DNA from: Haloplanus sp. XH21
GTDB lineage: Archaea > Halobacteriota > Halobacteria > Halobacteriales > Haloferacaceae
DNA: 64,000 nucleotides
Direction: 5' to 3'
Assembly: GCF_023276355.1 (NCBI RefSeq)
Contig: NZ_JALLPL010000001.1
Location: 2,294,001 to 2,358,000, forward strand
Part shown: piece after piece, positions 37,264 through 45,106 of the stretch
How positions within the stretch are numbered: the stretch's first letter is position 1
Layout of the letters: each line of letters opens with the position of its first letter
The notes under the pieces: model-generated
Seen by the model: the letters and a program-made list of their open reading frames with translations, nothing else
Told to the model about the DNA's origin: nothing
Databases searched by the model: none
Made by a program: the position numbers and the translations under genes

Positions 37264-37905
37264 ATGCGCGACGACATCCGAGAGCGACGGACGGAACCAC
37301 GCGCCCCCGAGTCGTTCGGCTTGGTCCAGGCCTGGTGGGGCGACGGCAAGGGCAAGACCACTGCCGCCCTCGGCATGGGCGTTCGCGCCGCCGGGCACGG
37401 CTACCGGGTCCACCTCCTCCAGTTCATGAAAGGCGGCGCCGAGAGCGTCGAGGACGTGCGCGGCGAGTACGCCGCCATCGAGCAGATCGACGGCTTCAGT
37501 TACGAGCACACGGGCCACTACGGCTGGCACGGGTTCCGCGACGGCACCGCCGACGACGACCACGCGGCGAAGGCCCGCGGCGGCCTCGAACGCGCCCGTG
37601 ACCTGCTCGACGCTGCGGGCGACGCCGACCTCTCCGCGCCGCTCTCGCTGGACGGCGACCCCGACGACGGCGTCCACATGCTGCTCCTGGACGAAATTCT
37701 CTACGCGGCCAACCGGGGACTGGTCGACCCCGACGACGTCGTCGACCTGGTGGAGCGGAAGCCCGACGGCCTGGAACTCGTCTGTACCGGTGGTCACGAA
37801 CGCCCGGACTACCTCGCCGACATCGCGGACCTGGTGAGCGAGGTACGCAAGGAGCGCCACCCCATCGACGCGGGCCAGCGCGCCCGGAAGGGGACGGAGT
37901 TCTGA
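37264..37905 (+). CDS. cobA: cob(I)yrinic acid a,c-diamide/corrinoid adenosyltransferase CobA (BtuR/CobO)
   Basis: The 213-aa P-loop enzyme transfers the adenosyl group from ATP to the cobalt. The Walker A motif is GDGKGKTTAALG (about residues 26-37), with LLLDEILYAANRGLVDPDDV as Walker B-like region and LVCTGGHERPDYLADIADLV typical for CobO/BtuR. It lies 28 nt after cbiZ and 3 nt before cbiP. Confidence 0.94.
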   Translation: MRDDIRERRTEPRAPESFGLVQAWWGDGKGKTTAALGMGVRAAGHGYRVHLLQFMKGGAESVEDVRGEYAAIEQIDGFSYEHTGHYGWHGFRDGTADDDHAAKARGGLERARDLLDAAGDADLSAPLSLDGDPDDGVHMLLLDEILYAANRGLVDPDDVVDLVERKPDGLELVCTGGHERPDYLADIADLVSEVRKERHPIDAGQRARKGTEF

Positions 37906-37908
37906 GGC

Positions 37909-39447
37909 GTGACCCGGACCCTGCTCGTCGCCGGCACCGCGAGCCACGTCGGGAAGTCGACGGTGGCGGCAGGGCTCTGTCGGCGTCTGACCGACGCCGA
38001 CTACGACGTGGCGCCGTTCAAGGCCCAGAACATGTCCAACAACGCCCGGGCCGTGCCGCGGGCCGATGGCACCGGCTTCGGCGAAATCGGCGTCTCGCAG
38101 TACGCCCAGGCCCGCGCCGCCCGCGTCCGTCCCACCACGGCCCACAACCCCGTCCTCCTCAAGCCACGCGGCGACGGCGAATCCCAGCTCGTCGTCGACG
38201 GCGAGGCGGTCGCCACCGTCGCCGCCGACGCGTATTACGACGAGTGGTGGGACCGCGCCCGCGAAGCGGTCGTCACGGCGCACGACCGCCTGGCCGCCGC
38301 CCACGACGTCGTCGTCGCGGAGGGCGCGGGCTCCATCGCGGAGATCAACCTCCACCACCGCGACCTCTCGAACGTCGAAACCGCGCGGCGAACGGACGCC
38401 GACATCATCCTCGTCGCGGACATCGAACGCGGCGGCGTCTTCGCCGCCATCGTCGGGACGCTCGACCTCGTGCCCGACGACCTCCGCGAGCAGGTGGCCG
38501 GCGTCGTCATCACGAAGTTCCGGGGCGACCGGGCGCTGCTCGAAGACGGCGTGCAGGCCGTCGAAGAGCGGACCGGCGTGCCCGTCCTCGACGTTCTGCC
38601 GTACGACGATCCGGGGCTCCCCGAAGAGGACAGCGTCGCCCTCCCGGCGCGGGGCGAGCGTGGCGTCGTCGGCGACGACGACGGCGTCGCCCCGGAGCGA
38701 ACCATCACCGTCGCCGTCCCGCGTCTCCCCCACGTCTCGAACGTCACCGACCTCGAACCGTTGGCGCGGACACCGGGCGTCCGGGTGGCGTACACGCCGC
38801 TCGACGCCGACCTCGGAACCGCGGGACTGGGCGGTCGGCCGGCCGACGCCGTCGTCCTCCCGGGGACCAAGAACACGGTCGACGACCTGCTGGCCGCTCG
38901 GGAGGCAGGGCTGGGCGACCGCCTCCGCGCCGTCAACGGGCCGATCGTCGGCCTCTGTGGCGGCTACCAGTTCCTCGGCGAGCGCATCGAGGGTGCCGAT
39001 ATCGAAGGAACGGGCGACGACGACGCGGTTCCGGGACTCGGCCTGCTGCCCGTCGTGACGCAGTTCTCGCCCAATAAACGGGTCCGTCCGGCGACGTGGC
39101 AGCTCACGGGGGACGGCCCGCTCGCCGGCGTCTCGGGGTCGGTCGATGGTTACGAGATTCACGCGGGCGAGACGGTGGCCACGGACGGAACGGTGACGAC
39201 GCCGTTCACCGCGCCCGACGGCCGTGACGGGGGCGAACTCGGGGCGGCGTCGGGACTCGTGCTCGGCACCTACCTCCACGGCCTGTTCGCCAACGACGCG
39301 GTCCGGGAGGCGTTCGTCGACGCAACGTACGCCAGCGCGGGGCGGGATCGTCCGGCCGCCGCGGCGGACCGCGACTCGCCGTACGACCGCGCCGCGGAAC
39401 TCGTCGCGGACGTGGATCTGAGCGTCGTCGGGTTGGACGATACTTGA
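37909..39447 (+). CDS. cbiP: adenosylcobyric acid synthase CbiP/CobQ
   Basis: The 512-aa glutamine-dependent amidase amidates four carboxyl groups of the corrin. The N-terminal DTB-synthetase-like ATP domain has [18 protein letters not shown] and NMSNNARAV. The C-terminal type 1 glutamine amidotransferase has the nucleophile Cys in [11 protein letters not shown] and the His of YLHGLFAND. It starts with GTG 37909. It is the last cobalamin gene in the row. Confidence 0.94.
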   Translation: MTRTLLVAGTASHVGKSTVAAGLCRRLTDADYDVAPFKAQNMSNNARAVPRADGTGFGEIGVSQYAQARAARVRPTTAHNPVLLKPRGDGESQLVVDGEAVATVAADAYYDEWWDRAREAVVTAHDRLAAAHDVVVAEGAGSIAEINLHHRDLSNVETARRTDADIILVADIERGGVFAAIVGTLDLVPDDLREQVAGVVITKFRGDRALLEDGVQAVEERTGVPVLDVLPYDDPGLPEEDSVALPARGERGVVGDDDGVAPERTITVAVPRLPHVSNVTDLEPLARTPGVRVAYTPLDADLGTAGLGGRPADAVVLPGTKNTVDDLLAAREAGLGDRLRAVNGPIVGLCGGYQFLGERIEGADIEGTGDDDAVPGLGLLPVVTQFSPNKRVRPATWQLTGDGPLAGVSGSVDGYEIHAGETVATDGTVTTPFTAPDGRDGGELGAASGLVLGTYLHGLFANDAVREAFVDATYASAGRDRPAAAADRDSPYDRAAELVADVDLSVVGLDDT

Positions 39448-39495
39448 GCGCCGGCGGCCGAACGTTTAACCCGGGTGGCGCGCAACGCGTTGCCG

Positions 39496-40269
39496 ATGGT
39501 CGAGGCGTTCGCCGTGGCGAGCGGCAAAGGCGGGACTGGAAAGACGACGAGTACGCTCGCGCTCGGCATGGCGCTCGCCGACCGATACGACGTGACCGTC
39601 GTGGACGCCGACACGGGGATGGCGAACCTGCTCTTTCACACCGGCCTCGACGACGCGGCGGTGACGCTCCACGACCTGCTGATCGAGGGCGAAGGGACGG
39701 CCGTCGACGACGCCGTCTACGACCGCTTCGGAATGAAGGTCGTCCCCTGCGGAACGAGTCTGGCCGCGTTTCGGGAGGCCGACCCCGAGCGTCTCCGCGA
39801 CGTGGTGGCGACGCTCGCCGCCGACACCGACGTGCTCCTGCTGGACTCGCCGGCGGCGCTCGGCTCGAAAAGCGCCGTCCTCCCCGTCGTCCTCGCGGAC
39901 CGGACGGTGATCGTACTCCAGCCCACCGTCCCGTCGCTCTCGGACGGCCTGAAAGTCCAGGAGTACGCCCGCTCGTACGGCACCGAGACGGCGGGGACGC
40001 TGTTCAATCGCGTCCGTGACGACGACGGCATCGACCGCGTGACCGACCGGGCCGACCGCTACTTCGGCGGCGAGACGCTGGGCGTGATTCCGGAGAGCGA
40101 CGCCGCGCGAGCGGCCCGGCAGGCGGGCGAACCGCTACTCGCCCACGCGCCCGACGACCCCGCGTCGCGGGCGTTTCGCGAGGCGGCGAACCGACTCGAC
40201 GTGCGCGACGGGGCGAGCGAGGCCGTCGCCGACCGCTTCCGGAGCGCGGTCGTCCCGGACGAGGTATGA
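39496..40269 (+). CDS. MinD/ParA-family ATPase
   Basis: The 257-aa deviant Walker A ATPase has AVASGKGGTGKTT with the signature Lys, VTVVDADTGMANLL, and DVLLLDSPAALGSKSAVL. I start at ATG 39496 (MVEAFAVASGKGG). Haloarchaea have several MinD paralogues that position surface appendages and chemotaxis arrays, and which one this is cannot be told. No obvious C-terminal amphipathic helix is seen. The next gene starts inside its stop codon (ATGA), so the two probably work together. Confidence 0.85.
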   Translation: MVEAFAVASGKGGTGKTTSTLALGMALADRYDVTVVDADTGMANLLFHTGLDDAAVTLHDLLIEGEGTAVDDAVYDRFGMKVVPCGTSLAAFREADPERLRDVVATLAADTDVLLLDSPAALGSKSAVLPVVLADRTVIVLQPTVPSLSDGLKVQEYARSYGTETAGTLFNRVRDDDGIDRVTDRADRYFGGETLGVIPESDAARAARQAGEPLLAHAPDDPASRAFREAANRLDVRDGASEAVADRFRSAVVPDEV

Positions 40270-40802
40270 GGATCCCACGCGGCCGACTGCGCCGATCCCG
40301 AGTCGTCGACGATCCGGGGACGGCGCTGGCGACGGCGCTCGATCGGGAGCTGACCGGCTACGCCGTGTTCGAACCGCAGGACGCCGTCTTGCTCGACGAC
40401 GAAACGCGGGGCGTCGTCACCTTCGAGGACGGCGTACCCGTCCTGGCGTACTGTACCGACACCGACCGCGGCGGCGCCGACGCGTTGGCCGATATGTCGG
40501 GACCGGGACCCTACAACGTCGACCTCTACGAACTCGACCGCTCGGCGCTGGCCGACGCCCACGACGCCGACGACCTTCGGGTGTCGCCCAGTCTCCCCGC
40601 CGAACGGCTCACCGACGACCGCGAACTGGTGACGCGGACGCGGGACCGCGCGCCGGCCGAGCGTCTCGGCCACGACGACACCGCCGCCGTCGAGGCGTTT
40701 CTGGACGACGAATCACAGATCGAAGCCATCCGCGAACGCGCCCGCGAGGAGGCCCAGACCCGGGCCGAGGAGTGGGGGCTGACGGACGCGCTCGACGACT
40801 GA
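40266..40802 (+). CDS. hypothetical protein coupled to the MinD-like ATPase
   Basis: The 178-aa protein has an N-terminal globular part (residues about 18-85, with GYAVFEPQDAVLLDDETRG and VVTFEDGVPVLAYC, resembling the small beta domain of DUF4388/PATAN-like proteins) and a highly charged helical C-terminus (AVEAFLDDESQIEAIRERAREEA). ATGA overlap with the upstream ATPase suggests a partner or adaptor. I cannot name a family with confidence. Confidence 0.7.
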   Translation: MRIPRGRLRRSRVVDDPGTALATALDRELTGYAVFEPQDAVLLDDETRGVVTFEDGVPVLAYCTDTDRGGADALADMSGPGPYNVDLYELDRSALADAHDADDLRVSPSLPAERLTDDRELVTRTRDRAPAERLGHDDTAAVEAFLDDESQIEAIRERAREEAQTRAEEWGLTDALDD

Positions 40803-40882
40803 TACGGATTGCTGTAACTGTGTCCCGGTGAATTCTACGAAACAGTCCGGCGAATCCACCGTACTGACTTCGTCTGAGACGG
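40803..40882. repeat. degenerate palindromic element (repeat family copy C)
   Basis: Read on the minus strand the segment contains GTCAGTACGGTGGATTCGCC and ACAGTTACAGCAATCCGTATC. These match, with small changes, GTCAGTACCGGTGATTCGCT and ACAGTTACAATAAACCGT of the element at 43.7 kb, in the same order and spacing. One outer arm seems lost. It lies between the ends of two convergent genes. Confidence 0.55.
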
Positions 40883-40885
40883 CGG

Positions 40886-41140
40886 TTAGTCGCCAGTGGC
40901 CGCATCCTCCAACGGCGTTCCGTCTCGCGGGCAGTAGTCGAAGGCGGGGTCGCGAGTGCGGAATCCGCAGTCCGGACAGGTCCGAACCGTCGGCATCTCG
41001 CGTTCCCGCCGGAAGAGGATGGGGACGAACGGCAGGAGGAGGAAGGCAACGATGGTATCGAAGTAGTACCAGGCAGCGACGCTCACGGCGACGCTCGCGA
41101 GGAGGCCGACGGCGGCCGTCGCGGTTCGCGACCCAACCAT
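40886..41140 (-). CDS. small membrane protein with zinc ribbon
   Basis: The 84-aa protein has two hydrophobic segments (about residues 5-22 and 25-42), a basic FRRERE turn, and a C-terminal zinc ribbon CPDCGFRTRDPAFDYCPRDG (last pair CPRD, missing one Cys). No specific function is known. ATG 41140 was preferred to a GTG five codons upstream. Confidence 0.65.
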   Translation of the reverse strand: MVGSRTATAAVGLLASVAVSVAAWYYFDTIVAFLLLPFVPILFRREREMPTVRTCPDCGFRTRDPAFDYCPRDGTPLEDAATGD

Positions 41141-41182
41141 ACCGGCCGCTGGCACGGCGGGGAGAAGTGCGTGACGGTGTCC

Positions 41183-41656
41183 CTACTCGCCGAGGGCCAG
41201 CTCGCGCGCCGTGTCGGCGTCGCCGGGCGGGTGTTCGAGGACGTCGATCCGCGAGACCCGTTTGACGCGCTCCCAGCAGTCGGCGTCGGGCGGGATCAGC
41301 CGGACGGGGCCGCCCCGATCAGCGGGGATGGGGTCGCCGTCGACGCAGACGGCGAGGAGGGCATCGCGCAGGCGGTCGAGGGCGAACCCGCAGGCGAACT
41401 CGGGGTCGGCCGAGCGGACCAGGGCGTGCCCGGCGCCGGACCGCGGGCTCGCGCGGTCGAGAATCGTCCCGACGGGGACGCCGCTCCACCGGGACGTCGG
41501 GGCCTCGCCGTCGCAGGCCGTCGAGTCCTCGACGGCGACAGAGCGCATGGCCATCAGATCGGTGACGCGCACCGATCGCGGACTGGAGACGGCGCCGACG
41601 ACGGTCACCGTCGGGCGGGTCGAATCGGGGGCCGCTGACGGATCGAAGTCAACCAT
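41183..41656 (-). CDS. molybdopterin-binding oxidoreductase-domain protein (short sulfite oxidase-like)
   Basis: The 157-aa protein carries the compact oxidoreductase molybdopterin-binding fold: VTVVGAVSSPRSVRVTDLM, SRWSGVPVGTILD, then DPIPADRGGPVRLIPPDADCWERVKRVSRIDVLE. It is far shorter than a full sulfite oxidase and has no separate dimer domain or heme. It has two or three Cys (for example TACDGE) but the exact Moco-ligand is uncertain. No signal peptide is seen, so it is cytoplasmic or a cofactor-carrier type. It is divergent from the DUF2249 gene with a shared palindromic site between. Confidence 0.75.
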   Translation of the reverse strand: MVDFDPSAAPDSTRPTVTVVGAVSSPRSVRVTDLMAMRSVAVEDSTACDGEAPTSRWSGVPVGTILDRASPRSGAGHALVRSADPEFACGFALDRLRDALLAVCVDGDPIPADRGGPVRLIPPDADCWERVKRVSRIDVLEHPPGDADTARELALGE

Positions 41657-41717
41657 CGGTGGAAGCAAGCCACGGACCGCCTTAGCCCTTCGGCCGACCA
41701 CGTTCGTGCGCCGCCGG

Positions 41718-41731
41718 GTCGAACATATTCG
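41718..41731. promoter_or_regulatory. palindromic site GTCGAACATATTCG before the DUF2249 gene
   Basis: The 14-mer contains the inverted repeat CGAA-CATA-TTCG. The same 14-mer occurs in front of the halocyanin gene (43577-43590, opposite strand). It ends 37 nt before the DUF2249 ATG, and the CATATT core could serve as or overlap the TATA box. It also lies 62 nt upstream of the divergent molybdopterin-domain gene. Confidence 0.5.
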
Positions 41732-41768
41732 GGTGAAACGTCTCGTGGCTGGGTGGTGTTGACCGACT

Positions 41769-41999
41769 ATGGGCAAACGACTCGACCTGCGCGACGTGCC
41801 GCCGAGCGACCGTCATCCGAAGATCCACGACGCCTTCGACGCCCTGGAATCGGGCGAGGCGCTCACCATCGTCAACGACCACGATCCGAAGCCGCTGTTC
41901 TACGAGTTCCAGGCCGAACGCGACGCGTTCGACGCCGATAACTACCGCTCCGAACGACAGGGCCCGAACGAGTTCGTGGCGAAACTCCCGAAGCAGTAG
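41769..41999 (+). CDS. DUF2249 domain protein
   Basis: The 76-aa protein is a single DUF2249 domain: LDLRDVPPSDRHPKIHDAFDALESG, LTIVNDHDPKPLFYEF, and EFVAKLPKQ. The domain is TusA-like in fold and haloarchaeal members often sit among denitrification or copper-protein genes. The specific partner is not known. It is preceded by the palindromic 14-mer shared with the halocyanin promoter. Confidence 0.88.
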   Translation: MGKRLDLRDVPPSDRHPKIHDAFDALESGEALTIVNDHDPKPLFYEFQAERDAFDADNYRSERQGPNEFVAKLPKQ

Positions 42000-42051
42000 C
42001 GTCGGCGAGACGAAAGATATTCCTGGGTCTAATTAGATGTAATTACCACGA

Positions 42052-42249
42052 ATGAGCGACTCGACCGTGCGACCGACTCCCGCGGTGCCGAGAAGCGTCG
42101 ACTATCTGCTCGCCGCGATGGGCATCGTCCTCTTCGGCGGGGTTGCGGCGGGCGTCGTCGCCCCCGTCCCGTTACCGCTCGCGGCCGGCGTCGGCTCGGT
42201 CCTGTCGGCGTGTCTCCTCGCTATCGGGCTGCTTCGCTACCCGCAGTGA
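42052..42249 (+). CDS. small two-helix membrane protein
   Basis: The 65-aa protein has two hydrophobic segments (about residues 17-37 and 41-60) and a short polar N-terminus MSDSTVRPTPAVPRS. AT-rich bases TCTAATTAGATGTAATT (42028-42044) just upstream fit a promoter and a short leader. The function is unknown. It precedes the DsbA-like gene by 50 nt. Confidence 0.65.
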   Translation: MSDSTVRPTPAVPRSVDYLLAAMGIVLFGGVAAGVVAPVPLPLAAGVGSVLSACLLAIGLLRYPQ

Positions 42250-42298
42250 GCCATCTCGGCTCGGCGACCTTTTCCGTCGGCAGCGCGTATCTCGGCGT

Positions 42299-42928
42299 AT
42301 GAGTTCGGCACCCGACGAGATCGCGATCTACTCGGACTACGTCTGCCCGTTCTGCTATCTGGGGCGGCAGTCGCTCGCACGGTACCAGGAAACCCGCGAG
42401 GAGCCGCTGCGAATCGACTGGCGGCCGTTCGACCTGCGAAGCGAGAAACGCAACCCCGACGGGACGATCGACCACTCGGTCGACGACGGGAAAGACGAGT
42501 CGTACTACGACCAGGCCAAGGAGAACGTCCGCCGTCTCCAGGAGAAATACGGCGTCGACATGGCTCAGGAGATCGCGACCGACACCGACTCGCTGCCCGC
42601 GCAGATCGTCTCCTTCTACCTGAAAGAGCACGCGCCCTACGAGACGTGGCTGGATTTCGACGAGGCCGTCTTCGAGGCGCTCTGGGAGGACGGGAGGGAC
42701 ATCGCTGACACCGACGTACTGGTTGACCTGGCCGAAGACGCGGGCGCGGACGCCGCCGCCGTGCGCTCGGCGCTCGCCGACGAGGCGCTACGCGCGGAGG
42801 TGCGCCAGCGGTTCAGCGACGCCCAGCGCGAGGGCGTCACGGGCGTGCCGACGTTCGCCTACGACGGACACGCGGCCCGCGGCGCGGTGCCGCCGGAGCA
42901 GCTAGAGCGCCTCGTCGACGGCGCCTGA
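42299..42928 (+). CDS. DsbA-family oxidoreductase (FrnE-like)
   Basis: The 209-aa protein has a thioredoxin fold with helical insertion. The redox motif is CPFC (SDYVCPFCYLGRQSL), the cis-Pro loop is VTGVPTF, and the N-terminal strand is EIAIYSDY. There is no signal peptide, so it acts in the cytoplasm like FrnE, a thiol-disulfide oxidoreductase or isomerase. ATG 42299 begins the family pattern. Confidence 0.88.
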   Translation: MSSAPDEIAIYSDYVCPFCYLGRQSLARYQETREEPLRIDWRPFDLRSEKRNPDGTIDHSVDDGKDESYYDQAKENVRRLQEKYGVDMAQEIATDTDSLPAQIVSFYLKEHAPYETWLDFDEAVFEALWEDGRDIADTDVLVDLAEDAGADAAAVRSALADEALRAEVRQRFSDAQREGVTGVPTFAYDGHAARGAVPPEQLERLVDGA

Positions 42929-43013
42929 TCGGCGACTCAGGTTCGAGAGGGGGTACGAAACGGCAGAAAACCGACCGCACTCAGGGGACCGCATCGACCA
43001 GCAACATCTGGGG

Positions 43014-43532
43014 CTACTCGACGACTACGACCCCCTTCATCCCCATCGTCTCGTGGGGCGTGCAGGCGTATCGGTACGTGCCGGCCGAGGAGAACGTGTG
43101 TTCGAAGGTGAACCCCTCCTCGGCCGAGAGGTCGCTCTCGAAGGAGCCGTCCTCGGCGACGACGTTGTGCTGGGCGCCCTGCCCGGTCCACGCCCAAACG
43201 ACGGTCGTGCCCGCCGAGACGCGGATCGCGGGCGGATCGAACGCGAAGTTCCCGCCGTTGCCCTGCGCACCGACGGCGACGGTGACGCTATCGCTGCCCG
43301 TCTCGTCGGCGACGGACTCGTAGTTCCCCACGTTCTCCATCCACCCGCCGAAACTGGCGGCGCTGTCGCCGCCGTCGCTCCCGCCATCTCCGCCACCGCT
43401 GTCGCCGCCACTCCCGCTTCCGCTGCCCCCGCCACCGGAACCGCTCGAACCGCTACAGCCGGCCAGTGCGGTGAGCGCGAGTGCACTCGTCGACGTTACG
43501 ACCGCCCGTCGTGACATCTCTGATTCGAACAT
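43014..43532 (-). CDS. halocyanin (type 1 copper protein, lipoprotein)
   Basis: The 172-aa protein has a twin-arginine-like start (SRRAVVTSTSALALTALAGC) with lipobox LAGC, then a Gly/Ser/Asp linker. The plastocyanin fold carries the copper ligands His in GQGAQHNVV, Cys in YACTPHETMGM, and the His and Met of the same loop. It is a membrane-attached electron carrier, typical for haloarchaeal respiration or denitrification. The start MFESEMSRR was chosen because it gives a complete signal peptide. The promoter region carries the 14-mer shared with the DUF2249 gene. Confidence 0.92.
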   Translation of the reverse strand: MFESEMSRRAVVTSTSALALTALAGCSGSSGSGGGGSGSGSGGDSGGGDGGSDGGDSAASFGGWMENVGNYESVADETGSDSVTVAVGAQGNGGNFAFDPPAIRVSAGTTVVWAWTGQGAQHNVVAEDGSFESDLSAEEGFTFEHTFSSAGTYRYACTPHETMGMKGVVVVE

Positions 43533-43576
43533 CTTCACATCTCGTGTCTCGACCCGCAGGCAAGCGAGGGTTTGCA

Positions 43577-43590
43577 CGAATATGTTCGAC
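43577..43590. promoter_or_regulatory. palindromic site GTCGAACATATTCG before halocyanin
   Basis: On the minus strand the sequence reads GTCGAACATATTCG, identical to the 14-mer at 41718-41731. It ends 44 nt before the halocyanin ATG. CGAA/TTCG half-sites with a 4-nt core fit a small dimeric regulator. Confidence 0.5.
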
Positions 43591-43610
43591 GCGCCGCGGC
43601 GGCGGACGAT

Positions 43611-43782
43611 CGTCTCGTACGGACCGTTGTAAGTCATGCGCGGCGGTCGTCGACCACGGGACGGCGATCGCCGGTAACCAGTCACAGCGATACGTCTCAT
43701 ACGGTTTATTGTAAGTCAGTACCGGTGATTCGCTGGACCGTCTCAGCGAACCGCCGGTAAACAGTTACAATAAACCGTCTCA
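43611..43782. repeat. tandem pair of palindromic elements (repeat family copies B1 and B2)
   Basis: B2 is a strong inverted repeat: left arm 43701-43735 (ACGGTTTATTGTAA...TTCGCTG) pairs with right arm 43744-43778 at about 29 of 35 positions with an 8-nt loop. B1 (about 43611-43698) has the same order of GTCTC, GTTGTAAGTC, CGCCGGTAA, CAGTCACAG, GTCTC blocks but is more diverged. The two share a GTCTC boundary. No ORF is inside, so they resemble MITEs or palindromic REP-like units. Confidence 0.7.
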
Positions 43783-43989
43783 GTCGGGGCCGTCGAGAAG
43801 CCCCAGGTCGTCGGCCACGAGGTCGGCCAGCCGGTCGGCGACCGCCGGGTCGACTTCGGCGATGGGCTCGCCGTCGTGGAACTGCTCGTTGTGGCGTTCG
43901 ACCGCGTCGGCCACGTCCGGCAGTGGCACTCGCGTCGTCGTCGCACACTCCGTACAGGTTATCGGAACGGTCGGCCCGTCGTCGCTCAT
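43780..43989 (-). CDS. small zinc-ribbon-like protein
   Basis: The 69-aa acidic protein begins MSDDGPTVPITCTECATTTRV with one CxxC pair and contains RHNEQFHDGE, where His residues may complete the metal site. It resembles the many small haloarchaeal zinc-finger proteins. Its TGA stop (43780-43782) falls in the terminal GTCTCAG of the palindromic repeat, so the repeat may have supplied the end of the gene. Confidence 0.7.
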   Translation of the reverse strand: MSDDGPTVPITCTECATTTRVPLPDVADAVERHNEQFHDGEPIAEVDPAVADRLADLVADDLGLLDGPD

Positions 43990-44079
43990 GGGCGAAGCCT
44001 CACGCCGTGTCATAAAAAACGCGCGGGACCGCGGACGAAGCGGAACCTCTACTATCGGGCGGCCGACACCTTGGACTAC

Positions 44080-44799
44080 ATGGACGCGACGGAGTCGGAC
44101 GACTCGACGACCGACGACCTGTCGTTCTCGATCGAGGGCGTGTGGGACGGACTGGTCACGTGCCTTCCGGTCGCGCTGGGCGTGGCCGGATACGGCGTCG
44201 TCTTCGGCGTCCTCGCGCACCGCGCGGGGTTGAGCGTCGCCGAGGCGGCGCTGATGAGCGGGACGGTCCTGGCCGGCGCGGCCCAACTCGTCGCTATCGA
44301 ACTCTGGGACACGCCGGTCCCGATCGCCGCGGTGGTTCTCACCACACTGGTCGTCAACCTCCGCTACGTCCTGATGGGCGCGGCGCTCCGCCCCTGGTTC
44401 AGGCAGCTCTCCGCGCGACAGGCGTACGCGAGCGTCTTCTTCATCACCGACGAGAACTGGGCGCTGACGGTGCGAGAGCTCCGAAACGGGAGTCGGCACG
44501 GCGCCTTCCTCTTGGGCAGTGGGCTGACCATCTGGGTGGTCTGGGTCGGCGCCACCGTCACGGGCGTCGTCGCGGGCGACGCCATCGGCGACCCGGCGCG
44601 CTACGGCCTCGATTTCGTCCTGACAGCGGTGTTTCTGACGATCGCGGTCGGTCTCTGGGAGGGGCAGTCGTCGCTCGCCCCCTGGGGCGTCGCCGCCGCC
44701 GTCGCCGTCGCGGGCGCGCACTGGCTCCCGGGTCGGTGGTATATCCTGCTCGGCGGCCTCGCGGCCTGTCTGGCGGAGGTGGGACAGCGTGGCCGTTGA
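44080..44799 (+). CDS. azlC: AzlC-family branched-chain amino acid exporter, large subunit
   Basis: The 239-aa membrane protein starts MDATESDDSTTDDLSFS. The AzlC pattern includes PVALGVAGYGVVFGVLAHRAGLS, SGTVLAGAAQLVAIELW, TTLVVNLRYVLMGAALRPW and FFITDENWAL, with six or seven hydrophobic segments. It forms an exporter with the overlapping AzlD gene. The substrate could be branched-chain or other hydrophobic amino acids. Confidence 0.9.
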   Translation: MDATESDDSTTDDLSFSIEGVWDGLVTCLPVALGVAGYGVVFGVLAHRAGLSVAEAALMSGTVLAGAAQLVAIELWDTPVPIAAVVLTTLVVNLRYVLMGAALRPWFRQLSARQAYASVFFITDENWALTVRELRNGSRHGAFLLGSGLTIWVVWVGATVTGVVAGDAIGDPARYGLDFVLTAVFLTIAVGLWEGQSSLAPWGVAAAVAVAGAHWLPGRWYILLGGLAACLAEVGQRGR

Positions 44800-45106
44800 T
44801 CTCTCGACCACGACGCTGCTGGTCATCGCCGTGATGTGTCTCGTCACCTACGCGACCAAGGCGAGCGGCCTCTGGCTGCTGGCGCGTCTCGACCTCTCCG
44901 ACCGGGCGCAGGCGGGGCTCAGCGCCCTCCCCGGCGGCATCATCATCGCTATCCTCGCACCGCGACTGGCGACCGGCGGGCCGCCGGAGTGGGCCGCGGG
45001 CGGCGTGGTCGTGCTCATCGCCCACCGGACCGACAGCGTCCTCCTGGCTCTGGTCGTCGGCGTCGTCGCCCTCCTGCTGTTCCGCGGGCAGGCCCCCGTC
45101 GGTTAG
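44789..45106 (+). CDS. azlD: AzlD-family transport protein, small subunit
   Basis: The 105-aa protein has three to four hydrophobic helices. The pattern VMCLVTYATKASGLWLLARL and GLSALPGGIIIAILAPRL is characteristic of AzlD. It starts at GTG 44789, overlapping azlC by 11 nt. Its stop overlaps the convergent photolyase gene by 4 nt. Confidence 0.9.
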   Translation: MAVDLSTTTLLVIAVMCLVTYATKASGLWLLARLDLSDRAQAGLSALPGGIIIAILAPRLATGGPPEWAAGGVVVLIAHRTDSVLLALVVGVVALLLFRGQAPVG

